From Lepus europaeus (lineage: Eukaryota > Chordata > Mammalia > Lagomorpha > Leporidae): 64,000 nucleotides of DNA. Numbering within the stretch: the first letter of the stretch is position 1; each line of letters opens with the position of its first letter. Of this stretch, positions 30,480 to 49,027 are shown in pieces. The notes under the pieces were generated by a model. The model made no database searches, was not told the origin of the DNA, and saw only the letters and a program-made list of their open reading frames with translations. Location: contig NC_084845.1 of assembly GCF_033115175.1 (NCBI RefSeq), positions 436,501 to 500,500 of the forward strand, in the 5' to 3' direction. The translations under genes and the position numbers were made by a program.

Positions 30480-30803
30480 TTTTAAAAAAAAAAACTTTAT
30501 TTATTTGAAAGGCATAGTTACAGAGAAAGGGAGAGACTAGAGAGCTCTTTTATCCGCTAGTTCACTCCCCAGATGGCCACTATGACCAGTACTGGACAGA
30601 TTGAAGTTAGGAGACTGGAATTCCATCCACATCTCCCATATGGGTGCAGGGGCCCAAGCATTTGGGTCATCCTCAGCTGCTTTCCCAGGCACATCAGCAG
30701 GAAGCTGGATCAGAAGTGGAGCAGCTGAGACTCGAACCAGCACTCACATGGGATCCCAGCATTGCAGGCAGCGGTGGCTTAACCTGCCGCATCATAATGC
30801 CAT
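30480..30803 (-). mobile_element. C-SINE, older
   Basis: AAAAAACTTTATTTATTTG head to CGCATCATAATGCC end. Confidence 0.85.
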
Positions 30804-32080
30804 ACAAGGTTTTGTTAATTCTTGAACCAGTTTGATCTTTGTACTTGTTTATAACTTAAATTTTTTATAACAAATTTATTTGACATTTTTATATTGACTA
30901 TTTCTATTTCATTCCTTCACTCAAAATCTTACTTGCTGAATTCATCACTCTAATTTTTTTGGTATTTTATTATACTACTAACTTTATTTTTTCAACTTTA
31001 TGGAATGATGTACAATTAATATATGTACTTAGAATTAATTCATATATATATATATGTATATATATATGTTATAGTGTATTTTCTCCAAAAATCACTTATT
31101 CTATAATTAAGACTTAGGGCACACTTATCATTTATTCCATTTTTCCAGATATATTTTGATTCGCCTTCAGATAAACTGGAAAATCTAAGTTTTTGCTTAT
31201 TTAACTGCTGAATTCATTCTCATCACATTCTTTTTAAAGCAGTCTGATTCATGATCATGAAATACAAAATGACCAAAGCTATTAGACTATGTTAGTCCAC
31301 ACATCAGGTTTTCTGTTTCCATGGTCAAGTTTTTGGTACATTAAGAGTAATTTTGTTCTTTTCCTGAAAATTTAATGTAAGTTTTACTTAAGAAAATTGA
31401 GTTATTTAATGTGAGCACTGCAGAATTGCCTTTATAAAAAAGCAGTTTCACTGCATCCTCTTTGGATCGTGAATTATCATTCCAAATGGATTTACAATTA
31501 CACAGCTTTGAAAGACAATTCACTTGAGAGGCGTTTTAAATGGTCATAGCTCTGCATTAGCTGTGCTCCCCAGATAATAGTGGACCTCTTGACTAAAACA
31601 TATAGACAGGGTTTTCCACTTCTGAGGGAACAATGATCCAATCCAGAATTTAAAAGATCCTAGCCTTTCTTGCTCCTCGGCCATCTTTGTGGCTGTAAAG
31701 AACATAAAAAATTTTCTGGATTCATCAGGTTTAGGCCTCAAGTTGCTATGAACGCACCAGGAACAAGTAGGTTCTGGAGGTGATCAGACAAGGCAAAGTG
31801 AAAGTGGTGTCCTTGTCAACACTGCCTAGCTTTGAGGAAATCCAAATGGAGCACTCTGCATGTCGGACAGAAGTGGGTCCCTCACGACCATGGCAGTAGC
31901 AGACTTGGGCCCAGCCCGTGGAAGACACTGCACAGCGTTGGCACTGGCTACCATGGATTGAGGTGGTTCTGATGCCAGTAGAAGCGTGCCAGAGTAGACT
32001 GGTTTTTCTTTAATAAGATTTTCTAGACTTTTTTTATAAGATCAGGTATGTTTTTTAAAACATTATTTTCAGTTTCTCTT
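30804..32080. other. AT-rich intergenic DNA
   Basis: A TA microsatellite lies at about 31044-31072. 31544-31928 has two adjacent minus-strand frames that I cannot identify (see findings). Confidence 0.45.
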
Positions 32081-32083
32081 CAG

Positions 32084-32427
32084 TTTTTTTTTTTTTTTTT
32101 TTGACAGGCAGAGTGGACAGTGAGAGAGAGACAGAGAGAAAGGTCTTCCTTTTGCCGTTGGTTCACCCTCCAATGGCCGCCGCGGTAGCGCGCTGCGGCC
32201 GGCGCACCGCGCTGTTCCGATGGCAGGAGCCAGGTGCTTATCCTGGTCTCACCTGGGGTGCAGAGCCCAAACACTTGGGCCATCCTCCACTGCACTCCCT
32301 GGCCACAGCAGAGAGCTGGCCTGGAAGAGGGGCAACCGGGACAGGATCGGTGCCCCGACCGGGACTAGAACCCGGTGTGCTGGCGCCGCAAGGCGGAGGA
32401 TTAGCCTGTTGAGCCACGGCGCCGGCC
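32084..32427 (-). mobile_element. young C-SINE, full length
   Basis: Poly-T, GACAGGCAGAGTGGACAGTG to GAGCCACGGCGCCGGCCC. Flanked by CTTCAGTTTTT on both sides. Confidence 0.93.
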
Positions 32428-32539
32428 CTTCAGTTTTTTTTTTAAGTGTTTCTCATATATCTAATTCATGGTTGAAAAATCCATTTTATCCAGTCTGAGA
32501 TTTTTGTGCCTTTAAAATAGTTTAATGGTTTCTATGTAG

Positions 32540-32605
32540 TATACTTTTTGTATTACTAATTACTTTTCTTATTACTAATTAATTTTGTATTACTAATTAT
32601 TTTAC
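32540..32605. repeat. short tandem repeat TATTACTAATTA-like
   Basis: Three imperfect copies of about 22 bases containing TATTACTAATTA. Confidence 0.7.
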
Positions 32606-32734
32606 TTATTTTATAACATATGAGCATACTTCAAAAAGGACATAGAAAATGGAATTAAAATCAAAATAAACTTGCCCTGAGTTCAGTTTTTTTTTCAGAG
32701 ACTTTAAAAATTAAATCAATTTGTAAACTTTTAA

Positions 32735-33020
32735 AATTTTATTTGAATGGCAGAACGAGAGAGAGAGAGGGCGTGCGTGCAGGAGAGAGAGAATCTCCCA
32801 TTCACTGGTTCACCCCCAAATACCTGTAATATCTCAGTCTAGACCAGGCTAAATCTGGAAATCTGGAACTCCAGGTCTCCCATGTGGGTGGCAGAGACCA
32901 CTCCAGGGTGCACATGGTAGGAAGCCGCATCAGAATCTGAGCCAGGTCTTGCTCAGGACTTTGATATGGGATGTGGGCATTCCAAGAAGCATCTTCGCTG
33001 CTGCACCACAATGCCTCCCT
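32735..33020 (-). mobile_element. C-SINE, old
   Basis: TTTTATTTGAATGGCAGAACG head to GCACCACAATGCCTCCC end, strongly diverged. Confidence 0.75.
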
Positions 33021-33279
33021 CCACAGCCTTTTTGAAGTACTGTTATAGTGCTTTCCCCCTTTATTCATGGGATGCACCAGTCTTTATTTAAAATTTGCAC
33101 CTCTCTTTTTTTTTTCTGACTTCTGGCTGTGTTGTGTATATAGTTTTTCAGTGTAACAGCATGGATTTCAACACCTAAGGGCTTGGGCTACTTCACTGAA
33201 AGAAAGAACTTGGCCCTGAAATGCTTGCCAGATGTGGGCATGAGTGTGTGTGTGTTTGTGTATGGTTCTGTTACATCTC

Positions 33280-33571
33280 TTTTTTTTTTTCAAAGATTTT
33301 ATTTATTTCTTTATTTATTTGAGAGAGAGAAAGGGAAAGGTCTTCCATCTGCTGGTTCACTCCCCAAATGGCTGCAACAGCCAGAGCTGAGTCAATCTGG
33401 AGCCAAAGTCCAGGAGCTTCTTACGGGTCTCCCACATGGATGCAGCGGCCCAAGCACTTGGGCCATCTTCCACTGCTTTCCCGGGCTGTAAGCGGGGAGC
33501 TGGCTCAGAAGATGAGCAGCCAGGACATGAACTGGTGCCCATACAGATTACTGTGCCATAGCGTCAGCACT
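33280..33571 (-). mobile_element. C-SINE, older
   Basis: CAAAGATTTTATTTATTTC head to TGTGCCATAGCGTCAGC end. Confidence 0.85.
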
Positions 33572-33599
33572 TGTATCTTTCTATTACATGTCTTTTTGA

Positions 33600-34010
33600 C
33601 ATAACTTGCATATTCATATACATCCCAGTAATTTTGTCCTGTATTTCAAAATTTCACATGCATACAGAAGATTGCATAAAGCATACAGGTGCAATTTAAA
33701 ACATTTTACAAATTTACTGTTTAGGTATTTCTCAGTCTCATAAATGGAGTATTTATAGCACCCCAGTTGCCCCCTTTTGAAACTACCCTGGCCACAAATG
33801 TTAAGCATTTTTCTTAGACTTAACATAGGGTTCATTGCTTTTCTTGATACCTAGGGAATACTGATAAGTGTAGTTTAGCTTTTCCTGTTTAGAAATGTGT
33901 AAGTGAAATCATGACAAGAATTATATCTTTTGCTACCTTTATACAATATTAATTTGTGATTTTCCCCATAATTTTGCACATTTCAGATTTATTTTCATTT
34001 TTATTTATTA
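33600..34010 (-). mobile_element. possible old LINE-1 fragment
   Basis: AT-rich sequence with phrases like GTGTAAGTGAAATCATGAC and a general likeness to antisense LINE-1 3'-UTR. No frame and no clear ends. Confidence 0.3.
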
Positions 34011-34344
34011 TATACTTCATGTGATGATTTGAATAAATTGTATTTATGCATTGGATTTCCAAAGGGTCTTTTTGTTTCTTTCCCAATGATTTCTGGTAAT
34101 TGTATTGGTATTTAGTTATTATTTATATACAATTATAGATTATTCAACTGTGCTCTCAAGTAAATACATACAATAAGATAGGGTCAATGACAGATATAAG
34201 TTCATAGGCACAATTGGTGTCATTTTCAAAATAAAGCTATAAATCAACTTACATAACTTTTGGGAAACTTAGGTTGGAGCTTTATATTCGACTCAGTTTC
34301 TGTGGAACAAAAAAATTACAGTTTTGCAAAGTGAAAAAGCCTCA

Positions 34345-34610
34345 TTCTGCCAGTTCAAGTCCCAGCTGCTTCACTTCCAGTCCAGCTCCCTGCTGATGCT
34401 CCTAGGAAAGCAGCAGAAGATGGCCCAAGTATTTGGGTCCCTGCACCCATGTGAGAGACCTGGATGAAGCTCCTGTCTCCTGGCTTCAGCCTGGCCCAGC
34501 CCTCGCTGTTGCAGCCATTTGGGGAATGAACCAGTGGATGGAAGATCTCTATCTCTCCCTGCCCCTCTCTGTAACTCTGCCTTTCAAATAATTAAAATAA
34601 ATCTTTCACA
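34345..34610 (+). mobile_element. C-SINE, 5'-truncated
   Basis: Starts within the B-box region (CAGTTCAAGTCCCAGC), tail AATTAAAATAAATCTTTC. It sits inside the orphan flank copy and is absent from the 38 kb copy. Confidence 0.83.
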
Positions 34611-35476
34611 AAGAAAGAAAAAGGCCCATTCATATTGATAATTGGGTTTTGAAACTAAGAATCCCTTTTATTTTCTTCAAACGTGTTTCTGCTGTAGAGA
34701 AGTAACTCGCCTCTTCCATTCCTGCCACAACTGCTGTAAAACTTGTCAGAACACATGGAGCAACTCCCTTGGGTCCAGGACAGGTGGCAGCACAGGATCC
34801 TCATGCAGTTGCAAGCTCCTGTCCTGCTGGGGCTCTTGCCAAACCTGCATGAGGAAGAGGTGCCTAGCCAGCAGAGGGTGGAGGCAGGCAGCTGGGGTCG
34901 GAACCCAGTGGAGCCGGGTTGGGGGTGACAGGAGATCCTGCAGCTGCAGTTTCACAGCCGTGATTTGGGAGGCTACCAGAACTGTGGTGGTCTGAAGCCT
35001 CAGGCTGCTTCCCTGTTCCCCAGAGGCAGAGACCGTTACGTCACAGGTAAGGTGCAGCCTGTTGTGGAATTCCGTCATCTTCCGTCAGAGCCAATGTCTT
35101 CACCTCCTTTGTCAGAACCATCTGCTGGCCACGTACCAGCAGAGAAGTTACTTTTATCCTTGCTGCCTTCTGGACTCTTGAGGCACCCACACCTCACACA
35201 GCCCTCAACCTACGTGACAGCATGGTTCAGAGTCCCAAGGCCTGGAACAGCATTGCCGTGTTCTCCCAAATCAGTGCCAACATTAACTGGTCACAGTTTT
35301 TGGCCCAGAGCACCCTGAGCGTGAAGAAACCAGCATGGGATGACCCCTGGTGCTGCCACAGAATTTTTCCATGGCCTTAAGAAAAACTAGGAACCAAGGA
35401 GGAGTCAGAAGGCTTGTCCTAGTTTTTGCCTTCCAGCAACTGGCCATCTTAGGAGCACACAGGGAGATGCAAATTA

Positions 35477-35479
<3 letters not shown>

Positions 35480-35516
<37 letters not shown>
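35480..35516. repeat. 37-base A run
   Basis: Uninterrupted A tract with no SINE body on its left. The paralogous position near 39575 is only A-rich. Confidence 0.95.
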
Positions 35517-35518
<2 letters not shown>

Positions 35519-35719
35519 CAATGTTAAGTCTACTGAGCGTGGAGGTAGGGAGGTATGGGCTGTAAAATGAGGAAGCAGCTGTGGATGTCCAAGATACATT
35601 AAGTGAGAAAAGCAAAGTACAGATCTGTATACAATGAATGACTTTGTTACCAAGACAACTTGCATATAAACAAATTTAAACACATGGACATGCAGCTCAA
35701 CATACATGTAAATACATAA

Positions 35720-35962
35720 TTGAAAAATTATTTGAGAAGCAAAGAGTGTTTGCATCCACTGGTTCATTCCCCAAATCCCCGCAGTGGAGTTGGGAAGTCA
35801 ATCCTGTTTCCCATGTGGGTGTTGCTCCAGTTACTTGAGCCGTTTTGCCTAAGAGGTTCTGCATTATCAGGAAGCTGGCGTCTGGAGCTGGAGCAAGGTA
35901 TTAAACCTAGTTGCTCCAGTATGAAAAGTGGGCGTTTTAACTGCTAAGCTAAACAACTGCCT
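35720..35962 (-). mobile_element. degenerate C-SINE
   Basis: TTATTTGAGAAGCAAAGAG head, CACTGGTTCATTCCCCAAAT body, end near AACTGCCTCG. Confidence 0.65.
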
Positions 35963-36386
35963 CGTGAGTAAACAATTCTAAAAGAGCAGTACTGAACCAT
36001 ATTGTGAGCCTCAGTGTCTCTCTCTCTTTCTCTCTCTCTAACCATCTTGGTTACTCCATTAAGTGTTCATATTTATTGGGAAAGCAGAGTGATGGAGAGA
36101 GAGCGAGCAAACGCCTGGTTACTCAACATCTAACTTTCCCTTGATGCTGGCATTGCTTAATGTCCTCAAGAATGAACAAGAATTACATTTTAGAGACAAA
36201 CCTTCTGAATGACCCTTGTAGGCAAGTGCTTATCTTAGTTCTGTCTCTTACAAATCACTGCTGGGACTTCTCTGTGATCTTAACGTTTTCATTGATAGTC
36301 CTCAGAAATCTTCTCCTACCACCTTTGAGTCACTTCAGAGTCATTGTTAATGGCTTTCCATTAGTTGCATTTTCCAACTGCTTTTT

Positions 36387-36434
36387 TTAAAATTTTTTTT
36401 TGTTTATTTGAACAACAGAGTTACAGAGTGGCAG

Positions 36435-36486
<52 letters not shown>

Positions 36487-36722
36487 TCCATCTGCTGGTT
36501 CACTCCCCAGATGGCTGCAATGGCCAGAGCTGAGCTGATCCTAAGCCAGGAGCCAGGAGCTTTTTCCGGGTCTCCCACAAGGGTGCAAGGGTCCAAGGAC
36601 TTGGGCCATCTTCTTTCTGTTGCTTTCCTAGGCCATAGCAGAGAGCTGGATCAGAAGTGGAGCAGCTGGGATGCGAACTGGTGCCCATATGGGATGCCGG
36701 CGCTGCAAACCCACTGTGCTAC
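36387..36722 (-). mobile_element. C-SINE with (GA)n run
   Basis: Inserted in the orphan flank; CAACTGCTTTT duplicated at both ends. GA run at 36438-36482. Confidence 0.88.
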
Positions 36723-36901
36723 AACTGCTTTTCTGTAACAGAAAAGATTCAATGAGATTCAATGCCTGCAGTTCTAAGATAAATGATAATTACCTTTCAG
36801 CAAGAAACAAAATTGAGGTAAGGTTATGGATACTTAGTCTTAGCTAAAAGGCCAAGAAATGATAAAGGCAGGCACTTGACATATCTCAGCGTCAATTTGC
36901 C

Positions 36902-37207
36902 TGGCCTGCACTGTGGCATAGCGGGTTAACACCCTGGCCTGAAGCACCGGCATCCTATATGGGCGCTGGTTCGAGAGCTGGCTGCTCCACTTCTGATCCA
37001 GCTCTCTGCCATGGCCCAAGTCCTTGGGTCCCTGCCCCCATGTGGGAAACCCGGAAGAAGCTCCTGGCTCCTGGCTTCGGATCGGCCTAGCTCTGGCCAT
37101 CTGGGGAATGAACCAGCGGGTGGAAGATCTCTGTCTCTGCTTCTGCCTCTCTGTAACTCTGCTTTTCAAATAAATAAATAAATAAATAAATATTAAAAAA
37201 AAAAAAA
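36902..37207 (+). mobile_element. C-SINE, tandem pair first member
   Basis: CCTGCACTGTGGCATAGCGGG head to (AAAT)n and A tail. Confidence 0.87.
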
Positions 37208-37520
37208 GGGCTGATGCTGTGGCCAGTAGGTTAAGCTTCAGCCTGTGGCACTGGTATCCCATATGGGTTCCTGTCCTGGCTGTTCCTCTTCTGATCCAGC
37301 TCTCTTCTATGGCCTGGGAAAGCAGCAGAAGATGGCCCAAGTGCTTGGGCCCCTGACCCCCGTGGAAGGCCTGAAAGAAGCTCCTGACTTCAGATCGGTC
37401 CAGTTCTGGCCATTGTGGTCATTTGGGGAGTGAACCAGCAGATGGAAGAACTTTCTCTCTGTGTCTTCCTTTCTCTCTCTGTAACTCTGCCTCTCAAATA
37501 AGTAAACAAAATTTTGAAAA
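37208..37520 (+). mobile_element. C-SINE, tandem pair second member
   Basis: Begins GGGCTGATGCTGTGGCCAG directly after the first member's A tail, ends CTCAAATAAGTAAACAAA. Confidence 0.87.
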
Positions 37521-38170
37521 AAGACAATTCAGTAAGAAGTGTTATATGGAGAAATGATTTTGCTTTCTGGTATTGGAATATAAATACTGAGAGAGAGAGG
37601 CAGCGGGAATGTATACTCAGGTTTCCTGAGTCAGGGTTCTGTGTGTTATCTCTGTAAATTTTGCTAATTGAGGAGCCACAAAGTTAGTTCACAGTGGCTT
37701 TTTAAAAAATATTTGGAAATTTATAGATTATGTGAATGTGTGTGTGCCTTATACTTCTGAATTTGCATGGTATTTACAGTGAAAATTTTATAGGCACCTC
37801 TTATGTCAAATGAGTTAGAACATGCACATTAGCAAAAAACTCCACGTGCTCCTCATTGCCAAGGAGGATGGACCAAGGGATCAACAGTTTGTTAATCCAC
37901 TTACCAACAGATAGGCCATTGGTAAATCACATATGCCAGGATATATACTTGATGATTTCACATCTCAACTATCTAAACTGAGTTAATAAATGGAAAATTT
38001 GCCAGTAGGATAGAAAGTTGTTTTGGCGTCTCCTTTATTGTGAACAATCTTAAGATTCAGAGCTATATCAATAGAGGACAGCCCCATAGTCAGAATTTTC
38101 CATGTTTGAATATTTCTTAATTCTTGACATTTCCTTTACAGTGTTGTTGAGTGGATTATCCATTAGAAAT
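37521..38170. other. AT-rich intergenic DNA, no feature
   Basis: No gene or named repeat. Confidence 0.4.
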
Positions 38171-38269
38171 AACTAAATAGGCTCAGTGTCATTGTCAAAA
38201 GGACATTGAGTAAAATAATCCTAAAAATGGTAAAAAGTATAAATTGTCCTATATAAGTTTGTTTTTTAA

Positions 38270-38570
38270 AGATTTATTCATTTATTCAAAAAGCAGGGTG
38301 ACTAAAAGGGAGATGCACACACACACACAGGGAGAGAGAGTGGGCAAGCATGCACACACTCTTTCATTTCCTGTTTCACTCTCCAAAGCCCCACAATAGC
38401 CAGGACTCAGGCTGAAGCCAGAAACCAGGAACTCTATAAGTATGTGCGTGCAGGGGCCCAGGCACTTGGGTCATCATCCACTGCTTTCCCAGGTGCATTG
38501 GCAGGAAGCTAGATTAGAAGCAGAGCAGCCAGTACTTGAACCAACACTCTGCTACGCTTTGGCTAGTTTA
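38270..38570 (-). mobile_element. degenerate C-SINE
   Basis: TTTTAAAGATTTATTCATT head, with a CA run at 38317-38328. Body partly recognisable (CACTTGGGTCATCATCCACT). Confidence 0.72.
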
Positions 38571-39787
38571 TTTTGGTGCTTTATCACTTGATTCCACTTC
38601 TATTTGGAACCAAGAGAGTTCCAGTTTGCTGAAATGTATTAAAAAAAAAAAAAAAAACAGAACTACTTTAATACTGTTAATTCAGTTTTGAAACTCAGAT
38701 TGTTCCTTATTTCTTTCAAGTGCATTGTATGTTTTGACAATAGTGGAGTAATAGGAGTTTCCAACCTTAACCCCTACAAAAGCACATAGAAGGTACACAA
38801 ATCATGAGGAACTGGTGTCAACCCTCAGATTACACAGAAAGGGCTGTCCCTCGTAGGGACAACAACATAGCAGGTGAGGTCACATCCTTGTTTCCTGTCA
38901 GGAGACTTTCCCACCTTCACAGAGAAGGGGAGCTAGGAAGGCCGAGGGTGAGTGTTACATTGGTTAAAGTCCAGACTAAGGAGGTGACAGGAAGTCCTGC
39001 ACTTTGTCGTAGGTAGCCTGCCCTGGGATGGGGCAATCTGAAGCTTCACAGCAGGCTGCCCAGCTCCCCTTTGCCACAGATGCTTATATCTTCATCATTG
39101 TATGAGAGGTCAGGTGCAGACAGATGGTATCAACTACTGTATCTCAGTCCCTTCCTTCATGGGTGGTGTTTCTCTACCTGTTGAACCTGAGCAGCGCTAG
39201 ATCCCCATGTTTGGTCCATCTGCATCCTGACTACAGAACACCATACAGCCAGGATGACGAACTCCTCCCTGCTGCCTCCTGTGCTCCAAAGCAGGTGGAG
39301 AGGCCTAACCCAGTCACAACGCACCATAGGAAGGTTTTTCGATTCTCATATTTGGAAGGAATTGGCAGTGTCTGAACTCAACAGTGGAGTTATCTGGTCC
39401 TGTTTTTCAGTGTGGAGGGTACCAGTGAGCAGGCAGATGGACAGGAAAGAGCCATGGTGTTTCCAGAGAGTTTCCTGTGGTCTTGGAGGAGGGACCTGTG
39501 GGCATCAAGGGCAGGACAGTACGCTGCGTAGGCTCCTGCACTTCAGGCGACCATTCTTGGTGCTTGAATAAAATGAAATGCAAAGCAATTGAAAATGAGG
39601 CAGCTTTAGGTCTACTAAATATGGAGATAAATTGTCAAGTGTAAAAGGAGCAAATAGCTTTCAGTTGACCAAAACATTGTTAAGAAAGAAAAACAGCACA
39701 GATCTGTATGCAAAGAATGATTTTATTTTCACTGAGAATAGCAACTTGTATAAAAACATATTTGAACATATGTGCAGGTACAATTAT

Positions 39788-40117
39788 TTTTTTATTAAAT
39801 ATTTTATTTATTTGAGAGGTAGAGTTACAGACAATGAGAGGGAGAGACAGTGACAATGGTCTTCAATCTGCTGGTTCACTCCCCAAATGGCCACCACGGC
39901 TGGAGCTGGGCTGATCCGAAGCCAGGAACCAGGAGCTTCTTCCAGGTCTTCCATCTGGGTTCAGGGGCCCAAGGACTTGGGCCATCTTCTACTGCTTTCC
40001 CAGGCCATAGCAGAGAGCTGGATCTGAAGTGGAGCAGCCGGGAGACGAACCAGCACCTATATGGGATGCAGATTCCCCAGGTGGAGGATTAACCTACTGC
40101 GCCACAGCGCCGGTCCC
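39788..40117 (-). mobile_element. C-SINE, full length
   Basis: TATTAAATATTTTATTTATT head to GCCACAGCGCCGGTCCCC end. Confidence 0.9.
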
Positions 40118-40911
40118 CAGATAGAATTCTATGGGGATAATACTATAAATTATTTCTACCATTCTGGCAATCATAAAAGTTCTTTACTGTTTCTGCCATG
40201 CTGGTATTGCCCAAGGCATTCAAGAATGAACTAAGAATCTTATTTTGGAGAGAACACCATCAGGGTGATCATTCTAGTGCTGTGCAGATCTTAATTCTAT
40301 CTCTTCTCAGATATCACATCTAAAATTTCTTGAGGTCTTAACTTTTCTCACCAGCTACTGATATATCACCAGAGCTATTTCTGACACCACCCCGAATCAC
40401 TACATACACATTGTTAATTTATGTTTTACAATTTTTTATGGCATAATATCAAATTTTCATGCAGAATGTGCCCTGCCATCACAGGAGCTCCCAACAGTGA
40501 CCCAAACTCGTGGATTTAAGATACTCTCGGGGTTTTCATGTGGAGAGGGTCCTTTGTGTATGTGCTCCACTGTGAACACTGCCAAAACACCATTTGTTTC
40601 ATTGTTCTGCTTTTGAGTCTGATGTCAAATTCCTAAAAAGAATATGTTAGGCTATCACATTAGGGTACTAGGTGGGTGAAAGTGTTGCTCAAGTGTTTGG
40701 ACACAAAGTGAACTCTACAGGCAGGATAGTTGTTTTCTGTGGGAACCACTGACAGATTCAGCTTTGAACTTCGGTTAGGCACAACATTGCTCCCTTAACC
40801 TCCTTGTCATGGTCTTACTGGAATTTCTTGTTCCTGACCACACATTCACAGACCACCACCACACTAATGCTTCAGAGGGCACGCATTTGAATTGCAACAC
40901 GATGTTCATTA

Positions 40912-40990
40912 GAGGCATTCTGTGTCTAAAATGTCTAAAATTCTGTGTCTAAAATGCTTCCAGTAGAGGCATTCTGTGTCTAAAAGAGTA
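40912..40990. repeat. short local repeat around TTCTGTGTCTAAAA
   Basis: AGGCATTCTGTGTCTAAAA occurs twice, with a third ATTCTGTGTCTAAAATG between them. Confidence 0.85.
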
Positions 40991-41252
40991 AAAAATGATA
41001 CCTGCATTTGGGAACATCTGAAGTATTTTTAGTGTCTGGGAGCAGGTTGATTTTCCTGAAACCTGAAACACAATGTTTCCAAACAGGTGATTGAACCATT
41101 CCAGGGTTCCACAGAAATCTGAATATGGCTTCTAGGGGGAGCGGAGACCCTCCTCTACCTGGGGCCGAACGCGCCTTTTCCGGTTCCCCTAGCATTGCAG
41201 CTTGGCCTTTCCTCCTGGAGCTCTAGTGCAGAGTACTTTGGAATCTGCGGGA

Positions 41253-41271
41253 ACTACATTACCCAGAAAGC
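41253..41271 (+). promoter_or_regulatory. ZNF143/THAP11-type site (ACTACATTACCCAGAAAGC)
   Basis: Same element as at 20760-20778 with one change (A for T near the end). It is kept at a similar distance from a CCAAT box and from the first exon in both paralogues while nearby bases have drifted, which suggests it is under selection. Confidence 0.68.
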
Positions 41272-41561
41272 TGTGTCTAAAGACAGCGAAGCAGAGCCAA
41301 TGAATGCTCACGGAACAAAAGTCGCTTCCGCGTGTTAAGCTAACAGAGGCGGGACTTCCGGGGTCCTCCTCCAAGGGGCCATTTTTGTTGCTCCTAAGTG
41401 TGTGTTGATCTGTTTCCCGGGCGCAGGTCGGGTCTGAGGGGCCGGACAGAGCGCGGGAGGAGGGTCAGAAGGTCCGAGGCTGGGCCATGCTGTACAGTTG
41501 ACCTGCGCCAGGGGCGTGACGGAGACCACAGTGCCCGGGTCCCCGTTTCGCACTCAGTCCG

Positions 41562-48532
<6,971 letters not shown>

Positions 48533-48920
48533 TGTAGTGAACACTGAGAATGCTTTACTGAAAACTAACCTCATTCTACATGGGACACTCACACTGGAGA
48601 AAGGTGTTATGCATGCTTTGAATATGGAAAATCTTTTCACGAAGCTCTTAGTTCTTTTGATATTCTAGAGTTCATACTGGAGTAAATTTCACAATTGAAA
48701 CAAATTTGAGAAATTTTTTAGTCAAAGTTCTGTGCTTTTTCAAGGTCTGAGTTCACACTTAGGAGTGTGACAGATGTGGGAAGTTCTGCAGCTAAAACTA
48801 GCTTCAGTTCCCACCAGAGAGCCCCTGGTGAAGTGCCTTTTGAATGTAGTAAATGTGAGAAAACAGTCAGGCTGACTTCTTTGGATATTAGGACTTTCCC
48901 AATGAGAAAAATACTGTAGC
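48533..48920 (+). pseudogene. fossil C2H2 fingers downstream of gene 2
   Basis: After the stop, finger remnants continue for about 390 bases in shifting frames with stops: CSEH then TENSL-like, CYACFEYGKSFHEALSSF, KFEKFFSQSSVLFQ, ECDRCGKFCS, SSHQRAPGEVPFECSKCEKT. They follow the 84-base finger spacing. The array was once about four or five fingers longer and was cut short by the TAG at 48530. In the transcript this is now 3' UTR. Confidence 0.75.
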
Positions 48921-48961
48921 TGTGCAGGGTGTGTTATTTCTTCTTCAGTGTAACACTGGAG

Positions 48962-48987
48962 GATATATATATATATATATATATATG
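48962..48987. repeat. (TA)n microsatellite
   Basis: About thirteen TA units just after the fossil fingers. Confidence 0.95.
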
Positions 48988-49027
48988 ACTGAATTGAACC
49001 TCATATATCAAAAAAATCTGCACAAGG

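Larger units (their letters stand above)
34200..36390 (+). repeat. orphan upstream-flank copy (duplicate of 38170-40440)
   Basis: Aligned landmarks: TTTTGAAACT (34650/38687); AGATCTGTATRCAA before AATGA (35620/39703); AAGAATGAAC (36169/40222); TTAATTCTATCTCTT-like (36232/40290); CATTGTTAAT (36341/40411). The last part also aligns with 19850-20040. So this flank exists three times, but only two copies are followed by a zinc-finger gene. It holds a 37-A run at 35480-35516 and one SINE at each end. Confidence 0.7.
38170..40440 (+). repeat. upstream-flank copy before gene 2
   Basis: Second copy of the block at 34200-36390, with a private SINE at 39788-40117 and a degenerate one at 38270-38570. 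It runs directly into the upstream part of unit B. Confidence 0.7.

Noticed and set aside
34642-34995. Cys-rich 117-codon frame in the orphan flank
   Set aside because: Not preserved in the paralogous block at 38.7-39.1 kb, and no recognisable family.
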